64,000 nucleotides of DNA from an uncultured Oscillibacter sp. (GCA_905200545.1 CAJKKQ010000010.1:1-64000); one strand, 5' to 3'; positions 15,349-23,461 are shown, counted from the stretch's first letter. Notes: generated by a model not told the origin, from the letters alone. Translations and numbers: made by a program.

Positions 15349-15554
15349 GCTTCGATGTAACACCGCACCTGCTGCGGCATACCTACATCACCAATCTTCT
15401 GTATGCTGGCGTTACTCCCAAGACGGTCCAATATCTTGCTGGACATGAAAACAGCAAGACAACTATAGGCATCTACGTCAGAACGAAGTACAATAAGCTG
15501 GAGGAACTTTTCGGAGTGATAAATTCCGCATTTCAACAGGCTGTCCCCACCTAA
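15339..15554 (+). pseudogene. C-terminal remnant of a tyrosine recombinase/integrase
   Basis: An open frame of 72 codons without a plausible start. It shows the C-terminal catalytic half of a phage-type integrase: the HxxR box (PHLLRHTYITNLLYAG), the second His in VQYLAGHENSKTT and the nucleophile Tyr in IGIYVRT. The N-terminal arm-binding and core regions, including the first catalytic Arg, are missing. It lies 95 bp from the distal att-like repeat, the expected place for the integrase of this island. Confidence 0.9.
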
Positions 15555-15649
15555 AAGTGGCCTATTTTTTGGGGGTAAGGAATAGGACAACCGAGGCACC
15601 AAGGCTCAAAAAACGAAACGCCAAGGGAAATTGGCATATGAACTATTTT

Positions 15650-15699
15650 AGTACGGCCTCAAGGCTGCCCGTCGCGCTCCCCAGTTCTCCAAGCGCTGA
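15650..15699 (+). repeat. attR-like repeat: displaced original 3' end of rpsI
   Basis: A 50-bp copy of the rpsI 3' end, one mismatch from 13231-13280. It is followed by the GC-rich terminator expected behind a ribosomal operon. It has no coding role now. Confidence 0.92.
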
Positions 15700-15720
15700 G
15701 TTTTCTCTCCGCATTTTCAA

Positions 15721-15751
15721 CAGGCCGCCCAGATGGGCGGCCTGTTTTTTT
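15721..15751 (+). terminator. Likely original rplM-rpsI terminator
   Basis: CAGGCCGCCC (15721-15730) pairs with GGGCGGCCTG (15735-15744), followed by eight T. It lies directly behind the displaced rpsI end, showing where the operon once stopped. Confidence 0.9.
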
Positions 15752-15780
15752 TCTGAAAGCCCTCCCCACCGCAACGCAAG

Positions 15781-15816
15781 AAGACCGCCGCCCAAAAGGG
15801 CAGCGGTCTTCTTGTT
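15781..15816 (-). terminator. Terminator of the zinc-ribbon/NhaC/CDF operon
   Basis: AAGACCGCCGCCC and GGGCAGCGGTCTT pair around AAAA with one mismatch. It sits just downstream of the CDF stop. A T-rich tail is clear only on the plus strand, so efficiency in this direction is uncertain. Confidence 0.55.
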
Positions 15817-15829
15817 TTCTGCGCTGAAA

Positions 15830-16993
15830 TTATGTATAGGAGCGCTCCACCTTCACCACGGCGTAGTAGTTGCCGTCCAGGGCACGGACGGCGGTCTTGA
15901 TCTTTCTCTCCACCTCTTCATCGCTCAGGCGGAAGCCAAAGGGCACCACCGCGTCGAAGATGAGGTTGGTGTGGGTAGGGCCGGAGACCATACGGAAATC
16001 ATGGATATTGATATCGTCATCGATGCAGTGGATCAGATCGGCCACCCGCTCCCGGGTCTCCTCCGTAATGCCGTCATCGGTGACGATGGGATCCATGTGG
16101 ATGACGGCCTCACAGCCCAGCTTCTCCCGCAGCTCGTTTTCCACGTTGTCGATCTCGTCATGGAGCTCCAGCACATTCTCGGAGGCGGAGACCTCCGCGT
16201 GGAGGGAGATCATCACCCGGCCGGGGCCGTAGTCGTGAACGATGAGGTCGTGGATGCCGATGATGCCCTTGTGGGCCATCACCAGATCCCGGATGCGGCC
16301 CACAAATTCCGCCGTGGGCGGCGTGCCCAGCAGGGGATCCAGGGTATCTCGGGCGGCACCGATACCCGACCAGAGGATGAAACAGGCCACCAGGATACCG
16401 CACCAGCCATCGATGAGCAGGCCGGTGAAGTGGCCCACCAATGTGGCGGCCAGCACCGCGGTGGTGGCTACACAGTCGCTGAGGGAATCCATGGCGGTGG
16501 CCTCCATGGCTGTAGAGCCCAGCTTCTTGCCGATACGCTTGTTATAGAGGAACATATAGAGCTTCACAGCAATGGACACGCACAAAATACCCACGATCAG
16601 GGGGCTGAAATCCACCTCCTCCGGATGGAGGATCTTCTCCAGAGAAGACTTGCCCAGCTCCACGCCCATCAGCAAAATCAGCATGGATACCACCAGGCCG
16701 GAGAGGTACTCCATCCGCCCGTGGCCAAAGGGATGGTGGGTATCCGGCTTCTGCCCCGCCAGCTGGAAGCCCAGCAGCGTCACCACCGAAGACCCTGCGT
16801 CCGAGAGGTTGTTAAAGGCATCCGCCGTGATGGCGATGGAGCCGGAAAGGGTACCGGCGAAGAACTTTCCGGCAAAGAGCAGAACGTTGAAGAAGATGCC
16901 CACCGCACCGCAGAGGATGCCGTAGGCCTTGCGGATCTCCGCCTCCTCCCGGCCCTCCTGCCGGATCAGCAGCCGCCCAAGCAGCGTAACCAC
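15830..16993 (-). CDS. Cation diffusion facilitator (Zn/Fe/Mn efflux)
   Basis: A 387-residue CDF transporter. Six helices span about 25-225; metal-site residues are seen in ITADAFNNLSDAGSS (helix 2) and MDSLSDC (helix 5), with the conserved HPFGHGRMEY between. A cytoplasmic domain follows from about 228, longer than usual because of an extra dimerisation-like segment (GYKHGDDDINIHDF-type region near 340). CDF proteins exchange divalent metal for protons and export metal from the cytosol. It is the last gene of an operon with NhaC and a zinc-ribbon protein (6 bp gap to NhaC). The metal cannot be told from sequence. Confidence 0.92.
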   Translation of the reverse strand: MVTLLGRLLIRQEGREEAEIRKAYGILCGAVGIFFNVLLFAGKFFAGTLSGSIAITADAFNNLSDAGSSVVTLLGFQLAGQKPDTHHPFGHGRMEYLSGLVVSMLILLMGVELGKSSLEKILHPEEVDFSPLIVGILCVSIAVKLYMFLYNKRIGKKLGSTAMEATAMDSLSDCVATTAVLAATLVGHFTGLLIDGWCGILVACFILWSGIGAARDTLDPLLGTPPTAEFVGRIRDLVMAHKGIIGIHDLIVHDYGPGRVMISLHAEVSASENVLELHDEIDNVENELREKLGCEAVIHMDPIVTDDGITEETRERVADLIHCIDDDINIHDFRMVSGPTHTNLIFDAVVPFGFRLSDEEVERKIKTAVRALDGNYYAVVKVERSYT

Positions 16994-16999
16994 GATTCA

Positions 17000-18352
17000 T
17001 CAGATCCTTTCTGCGGGGCAAGAGCGCCCCAAGTCTTGCGGGCGGTTTTGCCCCGCCCGGAAAAAGCGTTTTGTAGGGAGATAACAAAGGGGGATCAGGT
17101 ATACCAGCACCGCCCAGGGCACTGCCTCCAGTCCCACCCCCAGCATGTGGAGGGGCACCGTCAGGGCGATACTCCAGGGGATGAGCCCGGCGATGGTAAC
17201 GCCGGAGTTGGCGATGTCCATGGCCAGTTCCCGCCGAGAGGCCCCCCGCCGGCGGTAACATTCTCCCATCAGCTGGGCATCCAGCATCACCGTCACCGCC
17301 TGGTTGCAAAAGACCGCCAGCACCCCGATGCTCACCAGGGCTGTGGCGGGAAACAGTCCCACCCGGTCCGCCAGACGCTCCGCCCAGGCCTCCGCCGGGG
17401 CCAGGGCATGGATGCCCTCCAGGATCCCGGCGTACAGGCTGGTGAGGAACACCACGGCAGAGGACTCCACCATGGACACCACGCCGCCGCCGGAGAGGAT
17501 GGCCGCCAGCTCCTGAGAGTCCGGCACATAGCCCAGCAGGGCCGCCCGCAGCGCCTCCCAAAGAGGCAGGCCCTGCAGGAGTACCGTCAAAGCCAGAGCC
17601 GCCAGGGCGCTGAGGGCCATGGCCTTCTTCACGGGAATGCGGAACAGGGGCAGCACCAGCATCAGTGCCGCCGGAAGGAGCACATACCACTGCAGGGAAA
17701 AACCCTCCGAGAGGGCGGCGAGCACCGCCGGGTCCACGGAGGCGATGGGGTGGCGTACCGACAATGCGGCGTAGATCCCCACGGAGAGCACCGTCGGCAG
17801 TGCGGCGGTGCGCAGCATCTCCCGGACGTTGCCGTAGAGATCCGTTTTCGTGACGGCGGCCACCAACGACGCGCAGGAGGACATGGGAGAGCACCGGTCC
17901 CCGAAATACGCCCCGGAGAGGACGGCTCCCGCCGTCACCGCCAGGTCCACCCCGCCGGAGCGGGCCAGAGTGATGAGCACCAACCCCGCGGTGCCGGTGA
18001 CGCCGTAGCTGGTACCCAGCACAAAGGAGAGGGCCGCCGACAGTAAAAACGCCGCCGCCACAAATGCGGCAGGCGGGATGGCCCGCAGGCCATAGTAGAG
18101 GAAGAAGGAGATGGTGCCGGAGGCACGCCACAGGGCCGTCACCGCACCGATGATCAAAAAGACCGGCACCACGATCAAAGCCTCCCGGCCCTTTTCCCAG
18201 GCCATGGCGGCCACCTGCCGGGGCTGATAGCCCCGCCGCAGGGCCAACAGGGAAAAGAGCACCAACCCCAGACTCAGGGCCCACACCAAGCTGTGCCCTG
18301 TCACCAGGCAGGTGCCCACCCCCAATAAAAACAGGGCAAAACAGGGGATCAT
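17000..18352 (-). CDS. NhaC-family Na+/H+ antiporter
   Basis: A 450-residue membrane protein with about eleven helices. Conserved family segments include GTSYGVTGTAG, GAYFGDRCSPMSS (the ion-binding aspartate region) and NQAVTVML near the C terminus. It exchanges Na+ (or an organic anion, as in the MleN subgroup) for H+ across the cytoplasmic membrane. ATG 18352 is preferred for the GGGAGGAAGGT upstream and because it overlaps the preceding stop by ATGA. It sits between a zinc-ribbon protein and a CDF exporter, so this operon may serve cation homeostasis. Confidence 0.88.
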   Translation of the reverse strand: MIPCFALFLLGVGTCLVTGHSLVWALSLGLVLFSLLALRRGYQPRQVAAMAWEKGREALIVVPVFLIIGAVTALWRASGTISFFLYYGLRAIPPAAFVAAAFLLSAALSFVLGTSYGVTGTAGLVLITLARSGGVDLAVTAGAVLSGAYFGDRCSPMSSCASLVAAVTKTDLYGNVREMLRTAALPTVLSVGIYAALSVRHPIASVDPAVLAALSEGFSLQWYVLLPAALMLVLPLFRIPVKKAMALSALAALALTVLLQGLPLWEALRAALLGYVPDSQELAAILSGGGVVSMVESSAVVFLTSLYAGILEGIHALAPAEAWAERLADRVGLFPATALVSIGVLAVFCNQAVTVMLDAQLMGECYRRRGASRRELAMDIANSGVTIAGLIPWSIALTVPLHMLGVGLEAVPWAVLVYLIPLCYLPTKRFFRAGQNRPQDLGRSCPAERI

Positions 18353-18960
18353 ACCTTCCTCCCGGGGATCTGCAGCTTCATATGGCAGCACAGGTCATCC
18401 AGATCCCCATCGGTGACGGCGGGGATCCGCAGCCGGGCGCCGCAGTCCCGGCAGATGAGGTCCACCGCGCCCCGGCGGATCTCCATACCGTAGCGATCCG
18501 AGCCGCAGCCGCAGGTAATGCCCCTTGGCCGGGCCGCGATCTCCTTGAGCTCCGAGAGGACCTCATACATGATGACGCTGTCCACAAAGGCCTCCTGGCC
18601 CTCCTCATCCTGCTGCTTTTCCTTCTGGGCCAGGATGGCCAGCTCCCGCAGATGCTTCTCCACGGTGCCCTCGTCTCCCACAAAGCAGCAAAACTGCTTG
18701 GTCTTGGAGCAGCCCAGGGCGGTAGCCCCCTTCAAAATCTGCTCCGGGCGACAAACCGCCTCGTGGGTCTCCCCGCAGATGCCGCAGGGCACATAAATAT
18801 GATAACGCTCCCCGTCAAACTCCACCCGAAGGGCGCTCTCGCCGCACGCGCACTCGATCTCGGCGTTGGAGGCCTCCAGGGCAAACACCGAACGGGCCGC
18901 CATCACCGTCTTGCCGCACTTGGGGCAAAGGTAGCCGAAAGAACGCATCTCCTCGCTCAT
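18349..18960 (-). CDS. Zinc-ribbon protein of unknown function (CpXC-like)
   Basis: A 203-residue soluble protein with several Cys pairs: YLCPKCGKT (N-terminal ribbon), IECACGES, VPCGICGET, then ITCGCGSD and LICRDCGARL near the C terminus. The first part resembles the CpXC domain. Start 18960 chosen for AGAGGTG upstream. It overlaps the NhaC start by 4 nt, so it is the first gene of the operon. A metal-binding or metal-sensing role fits the neighbours but is inference only. Confidence 0.75.
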   Translation of the reverse strand: MSEEMRSFGYLCPKCGKTVMAARSVFALEASNAEIECACGESALRVEFDGERYHIYVPCGICGETHEAVCRPEQILKGATALGCSKTKQFCCFVGDEGTVEKHLRELAILAQKEKQQDEEGQEAFVDSVIMYEVLSELKEIAARPRGITCGCGSDRYGMEIRRGAVDLICRDCGARLRIPAVTDGDLDDLCCHMKLQIPGRKV

Positions 18961-19068
18961 TGTATGCACCTCTCTTGTGAAACTGGACTTTTCCATTAAA
19001 TGAAAATTATAGCACGGGAAAAATGCCATGTACAGCGTTTTTTGAAACATTAGGCGCTGCTAACCGTC

Positions 19069-19097
19069 TTGACAGCCATATTTCCGCCTGTTACCAT
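19069..19097 (+). promoter_or_regulatory. Promoter of the 19118 gene
   Basis: TTGACA (19069-19074), 17-nt spacer, TACCAT (19092-19097), followed by AAGGGGG as ribosome binding site before ATG 19118. Confidence 0.7.
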
Positions 19098-19117
19098 AAG
19101 AAAAAGGGGGCAAAAAA

Positions 19118-19573
19118 ATGGAGATCCTGATTCTGCTCATCAACATCATGCTGATGGTCTTCTGCGGCAAGCTGGGACAGGCAAAAGGCTACCATTTTGT
19201 TCTCTGTCTGGTAGCTGGTTTCTTTTTCAGTTTCATTGCCCTGATCGTCATTTTGCTGCTGCCGGATCTGACGGAGCAGCAAGCCGAAGAGGACCTGCGG
19301 GAACAGCGCCACAAGGAAGAGGTGGACGCGCTGAAAGACCGCATCGCGGCCCTGGAACGTATGCAGCCTGTCGCACAAGCAGACCCCCAGCCGGAACCTC
19401 CCCAGGTACCGCCGGCCCCACCGGGTACACCGGTGCACTTTTCCTCCCGCACCAAAGAAATCATCGCCTGTCCCCGGTGCGGCAAACGCCAGCGGGGAGA
19501 CCGGGATCTGTGCTATTCCTGTAAGGCTCCGTTTGTGTATGATGAAGAAGACTCCTCACAAATCCAATCCTGA
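19118..19573 (+). CDS. Small membrane protein with coiled coil and C-terminal zinc ribbon
   Basis: A 151-residue protein: one or two membrane helices in residues 1-50, a charged helix likely to form a coiled coil at about 52-88 (LTEQQAEEDLREQRHKEEVD), a proline-rich linker at 92-112, and a zinc ribbon (ACPRCGKRQ ... CYSCKA) at 118-140. Proteins of this plan are common in Clostridia but have no known function. It ends in a strong terminator. Confidence 0.75.
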   Translation: MEILILLINIMLMVFCGKLGQAKGYHFVLCLVAGFFFSFIALIVILLLPDLTEQQAEEDLREQRHKEEVDALKDRIAALERMQPVAQADPQPEPPQVPPAPPGTPVHFSSRTKEIIACPRCGKRQRGDRDLCYSCKAPFVYDEEDSSQIQS

Positions 19574-19580
19574 CCGATCC

Positions 19581-19613
19581 GAAGCCCGGCATCAGCCGGG
19601 CTTCATATTTTTT
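19581..19613 (+). terminator. Terminator before spoVAD
   Basis: GAAGCCCGGC and GCCGGGCTTC pair around ATCA, followed by ATATTTTTT. Confidence 0.9.
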
Positions 19614-19663
19614 CCCGTTTCGGGCAACCTAGGGAAAATCCATGACAGCGAGGTGTCCGGAAA

Positions 19664-20680
19664 ATGGAAACAAAATGTCTGGGCCGTCAGACCGTAGCCC
19701 TGGCCCACCCGCCCTCCGTCCTCTCCTTCGCCTGCATCGGCGGGAAATTCGAGGCTCAGGGGCCTCTGGCAAAGGGGTTTGACGCTCTTTGCAAGGACTC
19801 CTTCTTTGGAGAAAAAACCTGGGAAAAGGCGGAGTCCACCATGCAGGCCCAGGCGCTGGGCAAGGCACTGGAAAAAGCCGGGCTGAAGCCGGAGGATCTG
19901 GACATCGTGCTGGCGGGGGACCTTCTCAACCAGTGCATCGGCACCTCCTTCTGCCTGCGGGACTTTGCCGTTCCCTTTTACGGGCTCTACGGCGCCTGCT
20001 CCACCATGGGGGAATCTCTCTCCCTGGCAGCGCTGCTCATCGACGGCGGCTTCTCCCAAACTGCCGCCGCCATGACCTCCTCCCACTACTGCACTGCCGA
20101 GCGGCAGTACCGCATGCCGGTGCCCTACGGCAACCAGCGTCCCCCCACGGCTCAGTGGACGGCCACCGCCTCCGGCTGCACCATCCTGGGCCGGGAAGGC
20201 CCGGGGCCCTACGTCACCCACGTCACCCGAGGGAAGATCGTGGACAAGGGCATTGCCGACGCCAACAACATGGGCGCTGCCATGGCTCCCGCCGCCTACG
20301 ACACCCTCTCCGCCTTCTTCCGGGAGACCAAAACCTCCCCCAAAGACTTTGACCGTATCTTCACCGGAGACCTGGGGGAGCTGGGCCACAGCATCGTGCT
20401 GGACTGGTTCCGCCAGGACGGCGTGGATCTCTCCGCCAACTATTTTGACTGCGGGCTGCTGCTCTACGACCTGGAAAAACAGGACATGCACGCCGGAGCC
20501 TCGGGCTGCGGCTGCTCCGCCGCGGTACTCAACGGCTATATCCTCCCCCAGCTGCGCGCCGGGGTATGGCAGCGGGTGCTTTTTGCCCCTACGGGGGCCC
20601 TGCTCTCCCCTGTCTCCTCCGGCCAGGGAGAGAGCATCCCCGGCATCTGCCACGCCGTATGTCTTTCCGTCCAGCGCTAA
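19664..20680 (+). CDS. spoVAD: Stage V sporulation protein AD
   Basis: A 338-residue protein of the thiolase-like fold. It matches SpoVAD throughout, e.g. LNQCIGTSFCLRD, YGACSTMGESL, SGCTILGREG and FTGDLGELGH. In Bacillus SpoVAD lies on the outer face of the inner spore membrane, binds dipicolinic acid and helps load it into the forespore and release it at germination. The start has GAGGTG upstream. The gene is followed by spoVAE, but the usual upstream neighbour spoVAC is absent: the gene before it is an unrelated zinc-ribbon protein behind a terminator. Confidence 0.96.
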   Translation: METKCLGRQTVALAHPPSVLSFACIGGKFEAQGPLAKGFDALCKDSFFGEKTWEKAESTMQAQALGKALEKAGLKPEDLDIVLAGDLLNQCIGTSFCLRDFAVPFYGLYGACSTMGESLSLAALLIDGGFSQTAAAMTSSHYCTAERQYRMPVPYGNQRPPTAQWTATASGCTILGREGPGPYVTHVTRGKIVDKGIADANNMGAAMAPAAYDTLSAFFRETKTSPKDFDRIFTGDLGELGHSIVLDWFRQDGVDLSANYFDCGLLLYDLEKQDMHAGASGCGCSAAVLNGYILPQLRAGVWQRVLFAPTGALLSPVSSGQGESIPGICHAVCLSVQR

Positions 20681-20706
20681 AAAGCTGCATCATCAGGAGG
20701 TCTCAT

Positions 20707-21063
20707 ATGGAATATCTCAACGCCTTTCTCTGCGGCGGCATTCTCTGTGCCATCGGGCAGCTGCTCATCGACAAAACCACCCTGACCCCCGCCCGCATTC
20801 TCACAGGCTACGTGGTGGCGGGGGTGCTGCTCAGCGCCCTGGGGATCTACGACCCCATCGCCAAATGGGGCGGGGCCGGGGCCACGGTACCCCTGACAGG
20901 CTTCGGCCACTCCCTGGCCCAGGGCGTGGAAAAGGCGGTGGCAGAACAGGGCTGGCTGGGCGTCCTCACCGGCGGCCTCTCCGCTACAGCCGGTGGCATC
21001 GCGGCAGCCGTGGTGGCCGGCGTCATCGTGGCAGCCCTCTTCCGTCCCGGGGACAAACGGTAA
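20707..21063 (+). CDS. spoVAE: Stage V sporulation protein AE
   Basis: A 118-residue membrane protein with about four helices and the family signature FLCGGILCAIGQLLIDKTTLTP-like start and GFGHSLAQGV in the middle. It forms, with SpoVAC, the membrane part of the dipicolinate channel. AGGAGGTCTCAT precedes the ATG, 26 bp after spoVAD. spoVAC is not in the window, so the channel partner must lie elsewhere. Confidence 0.94.
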   Translation: MEYLNAFLCGGILCAIGQLLIDKTTLTPARILTGYVVAGVLLSALGIYDPIAKWGGAGATVPLTGFGHSLAQGVEKAVAEQGWLGVLTGGLSATAGGIAAAVVAGVIVAALFRPGDKR

Positions 21064-21121
21064 CAGTCCCGGTGGATTTTGTCATCCTTTTGTTGTTCCT
21101 TCCAGCGGGGAACCTGTTATA

Positions 21122-21152
21122 CTGTCGGTAACGACAAAAACCGACAGGAGGT
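21122..21152 (+). promoter_or_regulatory. Hairpin overlapping the ribosome binding site of the 21162 gene
   Basis: CTGTCGGT (21122-21129) can pair with ACCGACAG (21140-21147); the AGGAGG signal begins inside the second arm (21146-21151). This could limit translation, or the repeat could be an operator. Confidence 0.4.
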
Positions 21153-21161
21153 TCCCTTATC

Positions 21162-22424
21162 ATGATCCGCCGAATGCTTTCCCTGCTGTTGGCCCTGCTG
21201 CTGATCTCATCCCTGGCCGCCTGCGGCGGCACGGCCTCCTCCGGAGATGACGGAGAGAAGACGCCAGGTTCTGCCCAGGAAGATATCCCGAAAGAGGAGG
21301 CCCAGCCGGAGCCCTATAACATCTATGATCCCACCGTCATGCCGGAGGGCGGTACCCGGGACGGCGTCACCTACGCGGCCTATGACGGCATTGTGGAGCA
21401 CCTGTTTTTCCACCCGGTGGTGGCCTACCCGGAGCTGGCCTTTGACGGCGACAGCGAGGCAAACGGCATCGACGACTATATGGTAACGGCCGACGAGTAC
21501 CGCAAGATCCTCCAGAGCGTCTACGACCGGGGCTACATCCTGGTGGATATCGCCGACGTATGGAGCGAGGTCACCGGCGAGGACGGCACCGCCAAAATGG
21601 TGCGCAACACCTTGTACCTGCCGGAGGGGAAAAAGCCCCTGATCCTCTCCTTCGATGACACCAATTACTACGAATACATGCTCTCCAACGGCTTCACCTG
21701 GAAGCTCATCATCGGGGAGGACGGCAAGATCGCCTCCTGGGGCAAGGATCCCCAGGGCAACGAGGTGGTCTCCCGGGATCTGGACGCCATCCCCATCCTG
21801 GACAAGTTCGTGGAGGAGCATCCGGACTTCTCTCCTTTCGGCGCCAAGGGCTGCCTGAGCCTCACCGGCTACGAGGGCATCCTGGGCTACCGCACCCAGA
21901 CGGACACCAAGAGCTGGACGCAGGCCCAGGAAGAAAACCGTCAGAAGGAGCGGGAAGCCGTCAAGCCCATCATCGCCGAGCTCAAGCGTACCGGCTGGAC
22001 CTTCGGCAGCCATACCTGGGGCCATATCCGCCTGGGGGGCAGCAAGAGCATGGAGGTCATCCAGGCAGATACCCAGCGCTGGTTTGACGAGGTGGGCAGC
22101 CTGGTAGGCCCCACCAATGTGCTGTTCTATCCCCACGGGGAGCGCCCCGACGGGGACGACTGGCACCAGACCGGCCCCATCTTCCGGTATCTCCAGAGCC
22201 AGGGCTTCCGGATCTTCTGCTCTGTGGGGATCAACAGCTTCAGCTACATCAAAAAGGACATCAGCGCCGTCATCTGCGACCGGCTCCACCCGGACGGCAC
22301 CACCCTCCGGGGCACCGACAAGGTCCTGGGCTGGTACAGCCAGTTCTACGACGCCCGGGACATCATTGATCTCACCGTCCGGCCGGACCGGGGCGTCCGG
22401 TGGACGCCCAAAAGCGCCTCTTAA
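21162..22424 (+). CDS. Polysaccharide-deacetylase-like lipoprotein
   Basis: A 420-residue predicted lipoprotein: signal peptide with lipobox LAAC (Cys21), an acidic linker, then a NodB-like fold. The metal site appears intact: FDD at 164-166 and the H-x-x-x-H in GSHTWGH at 284-288. The family removes acetyl groups from peptidoglycan or other cell-surface glycans. The distance between the two motifs is longer than in classic NodB enzymes, so the substrate is open. AGGAGG precedes the ATG. Confidence 0.85.
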   Translation: MIRRMLSLLLALLLISSLAACGGTASSGDDGEKTPGSAQEDIPKEEAQPEPYNIYDPTVMPEGGTRDGVTYAAYDGIVEHLFFHPVVAYPELAFDGDSEANGIDDYMVTADEYRKILQSVYDRGYILVDIADVWSEVTGEDGTAKMVRNTLYLPEGKKPLILSFDDTNYYEYMLSNGFTWKLIIGEDGKIASWGKDPQGNEVVSRDLDAIPILDKFVEEHPDFSPFGAKGCLSLTGYEGILGYRTQTDTKSWTQAQEENRQKEREAVKPIIAELKRTGWTFGSHTWGHIRLGGSKSMEVIQADTQRWFDEVGSLVGPTNVLFYPHGERPDGDDWHQTGPIFRYLQSQGFRIFCSVGINSFSYIKKDISAVICDRLHPDGTTLRGTDKVLGWYSQFYDARDIIDLTVRPDRGVRWTPKSAS

Positions 22425-22447
22425 CCGTACAGGAAAGGAGAAGTACC

Positions 22448-22852
22448 ATGACCGAATCTCAGCTGTGCGCCGCCGCCGTGGCCATGCTGGAGCGGGCCTA
22501 CTGTCCCTACTCCCGCTTCCCGGTGGGAGCCGCTCTGGAGTGCGCCGACGGGAGCGTCTTCACCGGCTGCAACATTGAAAACGCCGCCTACTCCCCCTCC
22601 ATCTGTGCCGAGCGCACCGCCATGGCCAAAGCCGTCAGCGAGGGGCACCGGGACTTCCGGCGCATCGCCATTGCCGGCACCGGAGAGGATTTCTGCGTCC
22701 CCTGCGGCGTGTGCCGCCAGGTGCTCTCGGAGTTTGCGCCGGATCTGGAGATCATCGCCCTCAACGGTCGGGGCGAGCAGCGCCGCTTCACCCTCCGGGA
22801 GCTGCTGCCCCACAGCTTCGGCCCCGCCAACCTGGAACACGCCGGAACATAA
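22448..22852 (+). CDS. cdd: Cytidine deaminase
   Basis: A 134-residue zinc enzyme that converts cytidine and deoxycytidine to the uridine forms in pyrimidine salvage. The catalytic motif C53-A54-E55 and the zinc-binding P85-C86-G87-V88-C89 are present, and length matches the homotetrameric class. It starts 23 bp after the deacetylase gene with GAAAGGAGAAGTACC as binding site, so it may share its transcript. A strong terminator follows. Confidence 0.96.
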   Translation: MTESQLCAAAVAMLERAYCPYSRFPVGAALECADGSVFTGCNIENAAYSPSICAERTAMAKAVSEGHRDFRRIAIAGTGEDFCVPCGVCRQVLSEFAPDLEIIALNGRGEQRRFTLRELLPHSFGPANLEHAGT

Positions 22853-22868
22853 CCGCATCAAAAAAGCA

Positions 22869-22901
22869 ACGCCCGCGCCAACATGGCGCGGGCGTTTTTT
22901 C
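22869..22901. terminator. Terminator between cdd and the DUF1648 gene
   Basis: AACGCCCGCGCC (22869-22880) pairs with GGCGCGGGCGTT (22886-22897), with T run on the right; it can serve both converging genes. Confidence 0.92.
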
Positions 22902-22904
22902 ATA

Positions 22905-23360
22905 TCACCACTTACCGGGCCCGGAAGAGGCGGACAAGCCAGTACCAAATACCGCGGCCAGCACCACCGGCAAAAACCACACCGGCAAAGGATGGGCCAG
23001 GGCGCACCAGAGGGTGATCCAGGCGAACATCACCATAACCAGCAGCTTCAAGGTGCTGAGCATATGGCCCAGCAAGGCGTATACCTGCTCCCGGTTCTCC
23101 GCCGTCACCTTGACCCCGGTATTCCAGGCGCTGGGGAACTGCTCCACCACCGTCAAGAGACCATACAGCAGCCAGGCGATCACCGGCAGGATCAGCAGCT
23201 CTGCCTTGGAGCCCCAGCGATCGATCTCCCCGGCGGCGTTGTAGTGCATGGGTACTTCCGCAGGAATCTGCTTCCAGTATCCGGCCAGAAAAACTACGGA
23301 GTCCACCAGCACCAGCAAACTCAACCGGTTCATCAGCTTATCCAGAGGATGCTTGTTCAA
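22905..23360 (-). CDS. DUF1648 membrane protein
   Basis: A 151-residue protein with four helices and the DUF1648 core WKQIPAEVPMHYNAAGEIDRWG in the first loop, with HYN as the hallmark. This domain occurs in SdpI-type immunity proteins and many uncharacterised membrane proteins; no immunity role can be shown here. It stands alone on the minus strand. Confidence 0.82.
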   Translation of the reverse strand: MNKHPLDKLMNRLSLLVLVDSVVFLAGYWKQIPAEVPMHYNAAGEIDRWGSKAELLILPVIAWLLYGLLTVVEQFPSAWNTGVKVTAENREQVYALLGHMLSTLKLLVMVMFAWITLWCALAHPLPVWFLPVVLAAVFGTGLSASSGPGKW

Positions 23361-23461
23361 GACCGCCGCCCTCCTTCCCCCATTCTGGCCTCAGCATAGC
23401 ACACCCCACAGGTTCGCGCAAGGATGGCAAAACGGCGGCGGGAAAACCGCCGCCGTACAGT

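Larger units (their letters stand above)
13231..15699. mobile_element. Degenerate genomic island in the rpsI 3' end carrying a MunI-like R-M system
   Basis: A 2.42-kb insertion between 50-bp direct repeats of the rpsI 3' end. Base composition falls sharply (AT-rich genes at 13641-15348 against GC-rich flanks). It carries a restriction enzyme, a controller protein, a methyltransferase and a 72-codon C-terminal remnant of a tyrosine integrase next to the distal repeat. The original rpsI terminator (15721-15751) now lies outside the distal repeat. Without a complete integrase the island is probably fixed in place. Confidence 0.88.

Noticed and set aside
15557..18046. Plus-strand open frame of 829 codons
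   Set aside because: Antisense to the CDF and NhaC genes, His/Gln/Gly-rich and without family resemblance.
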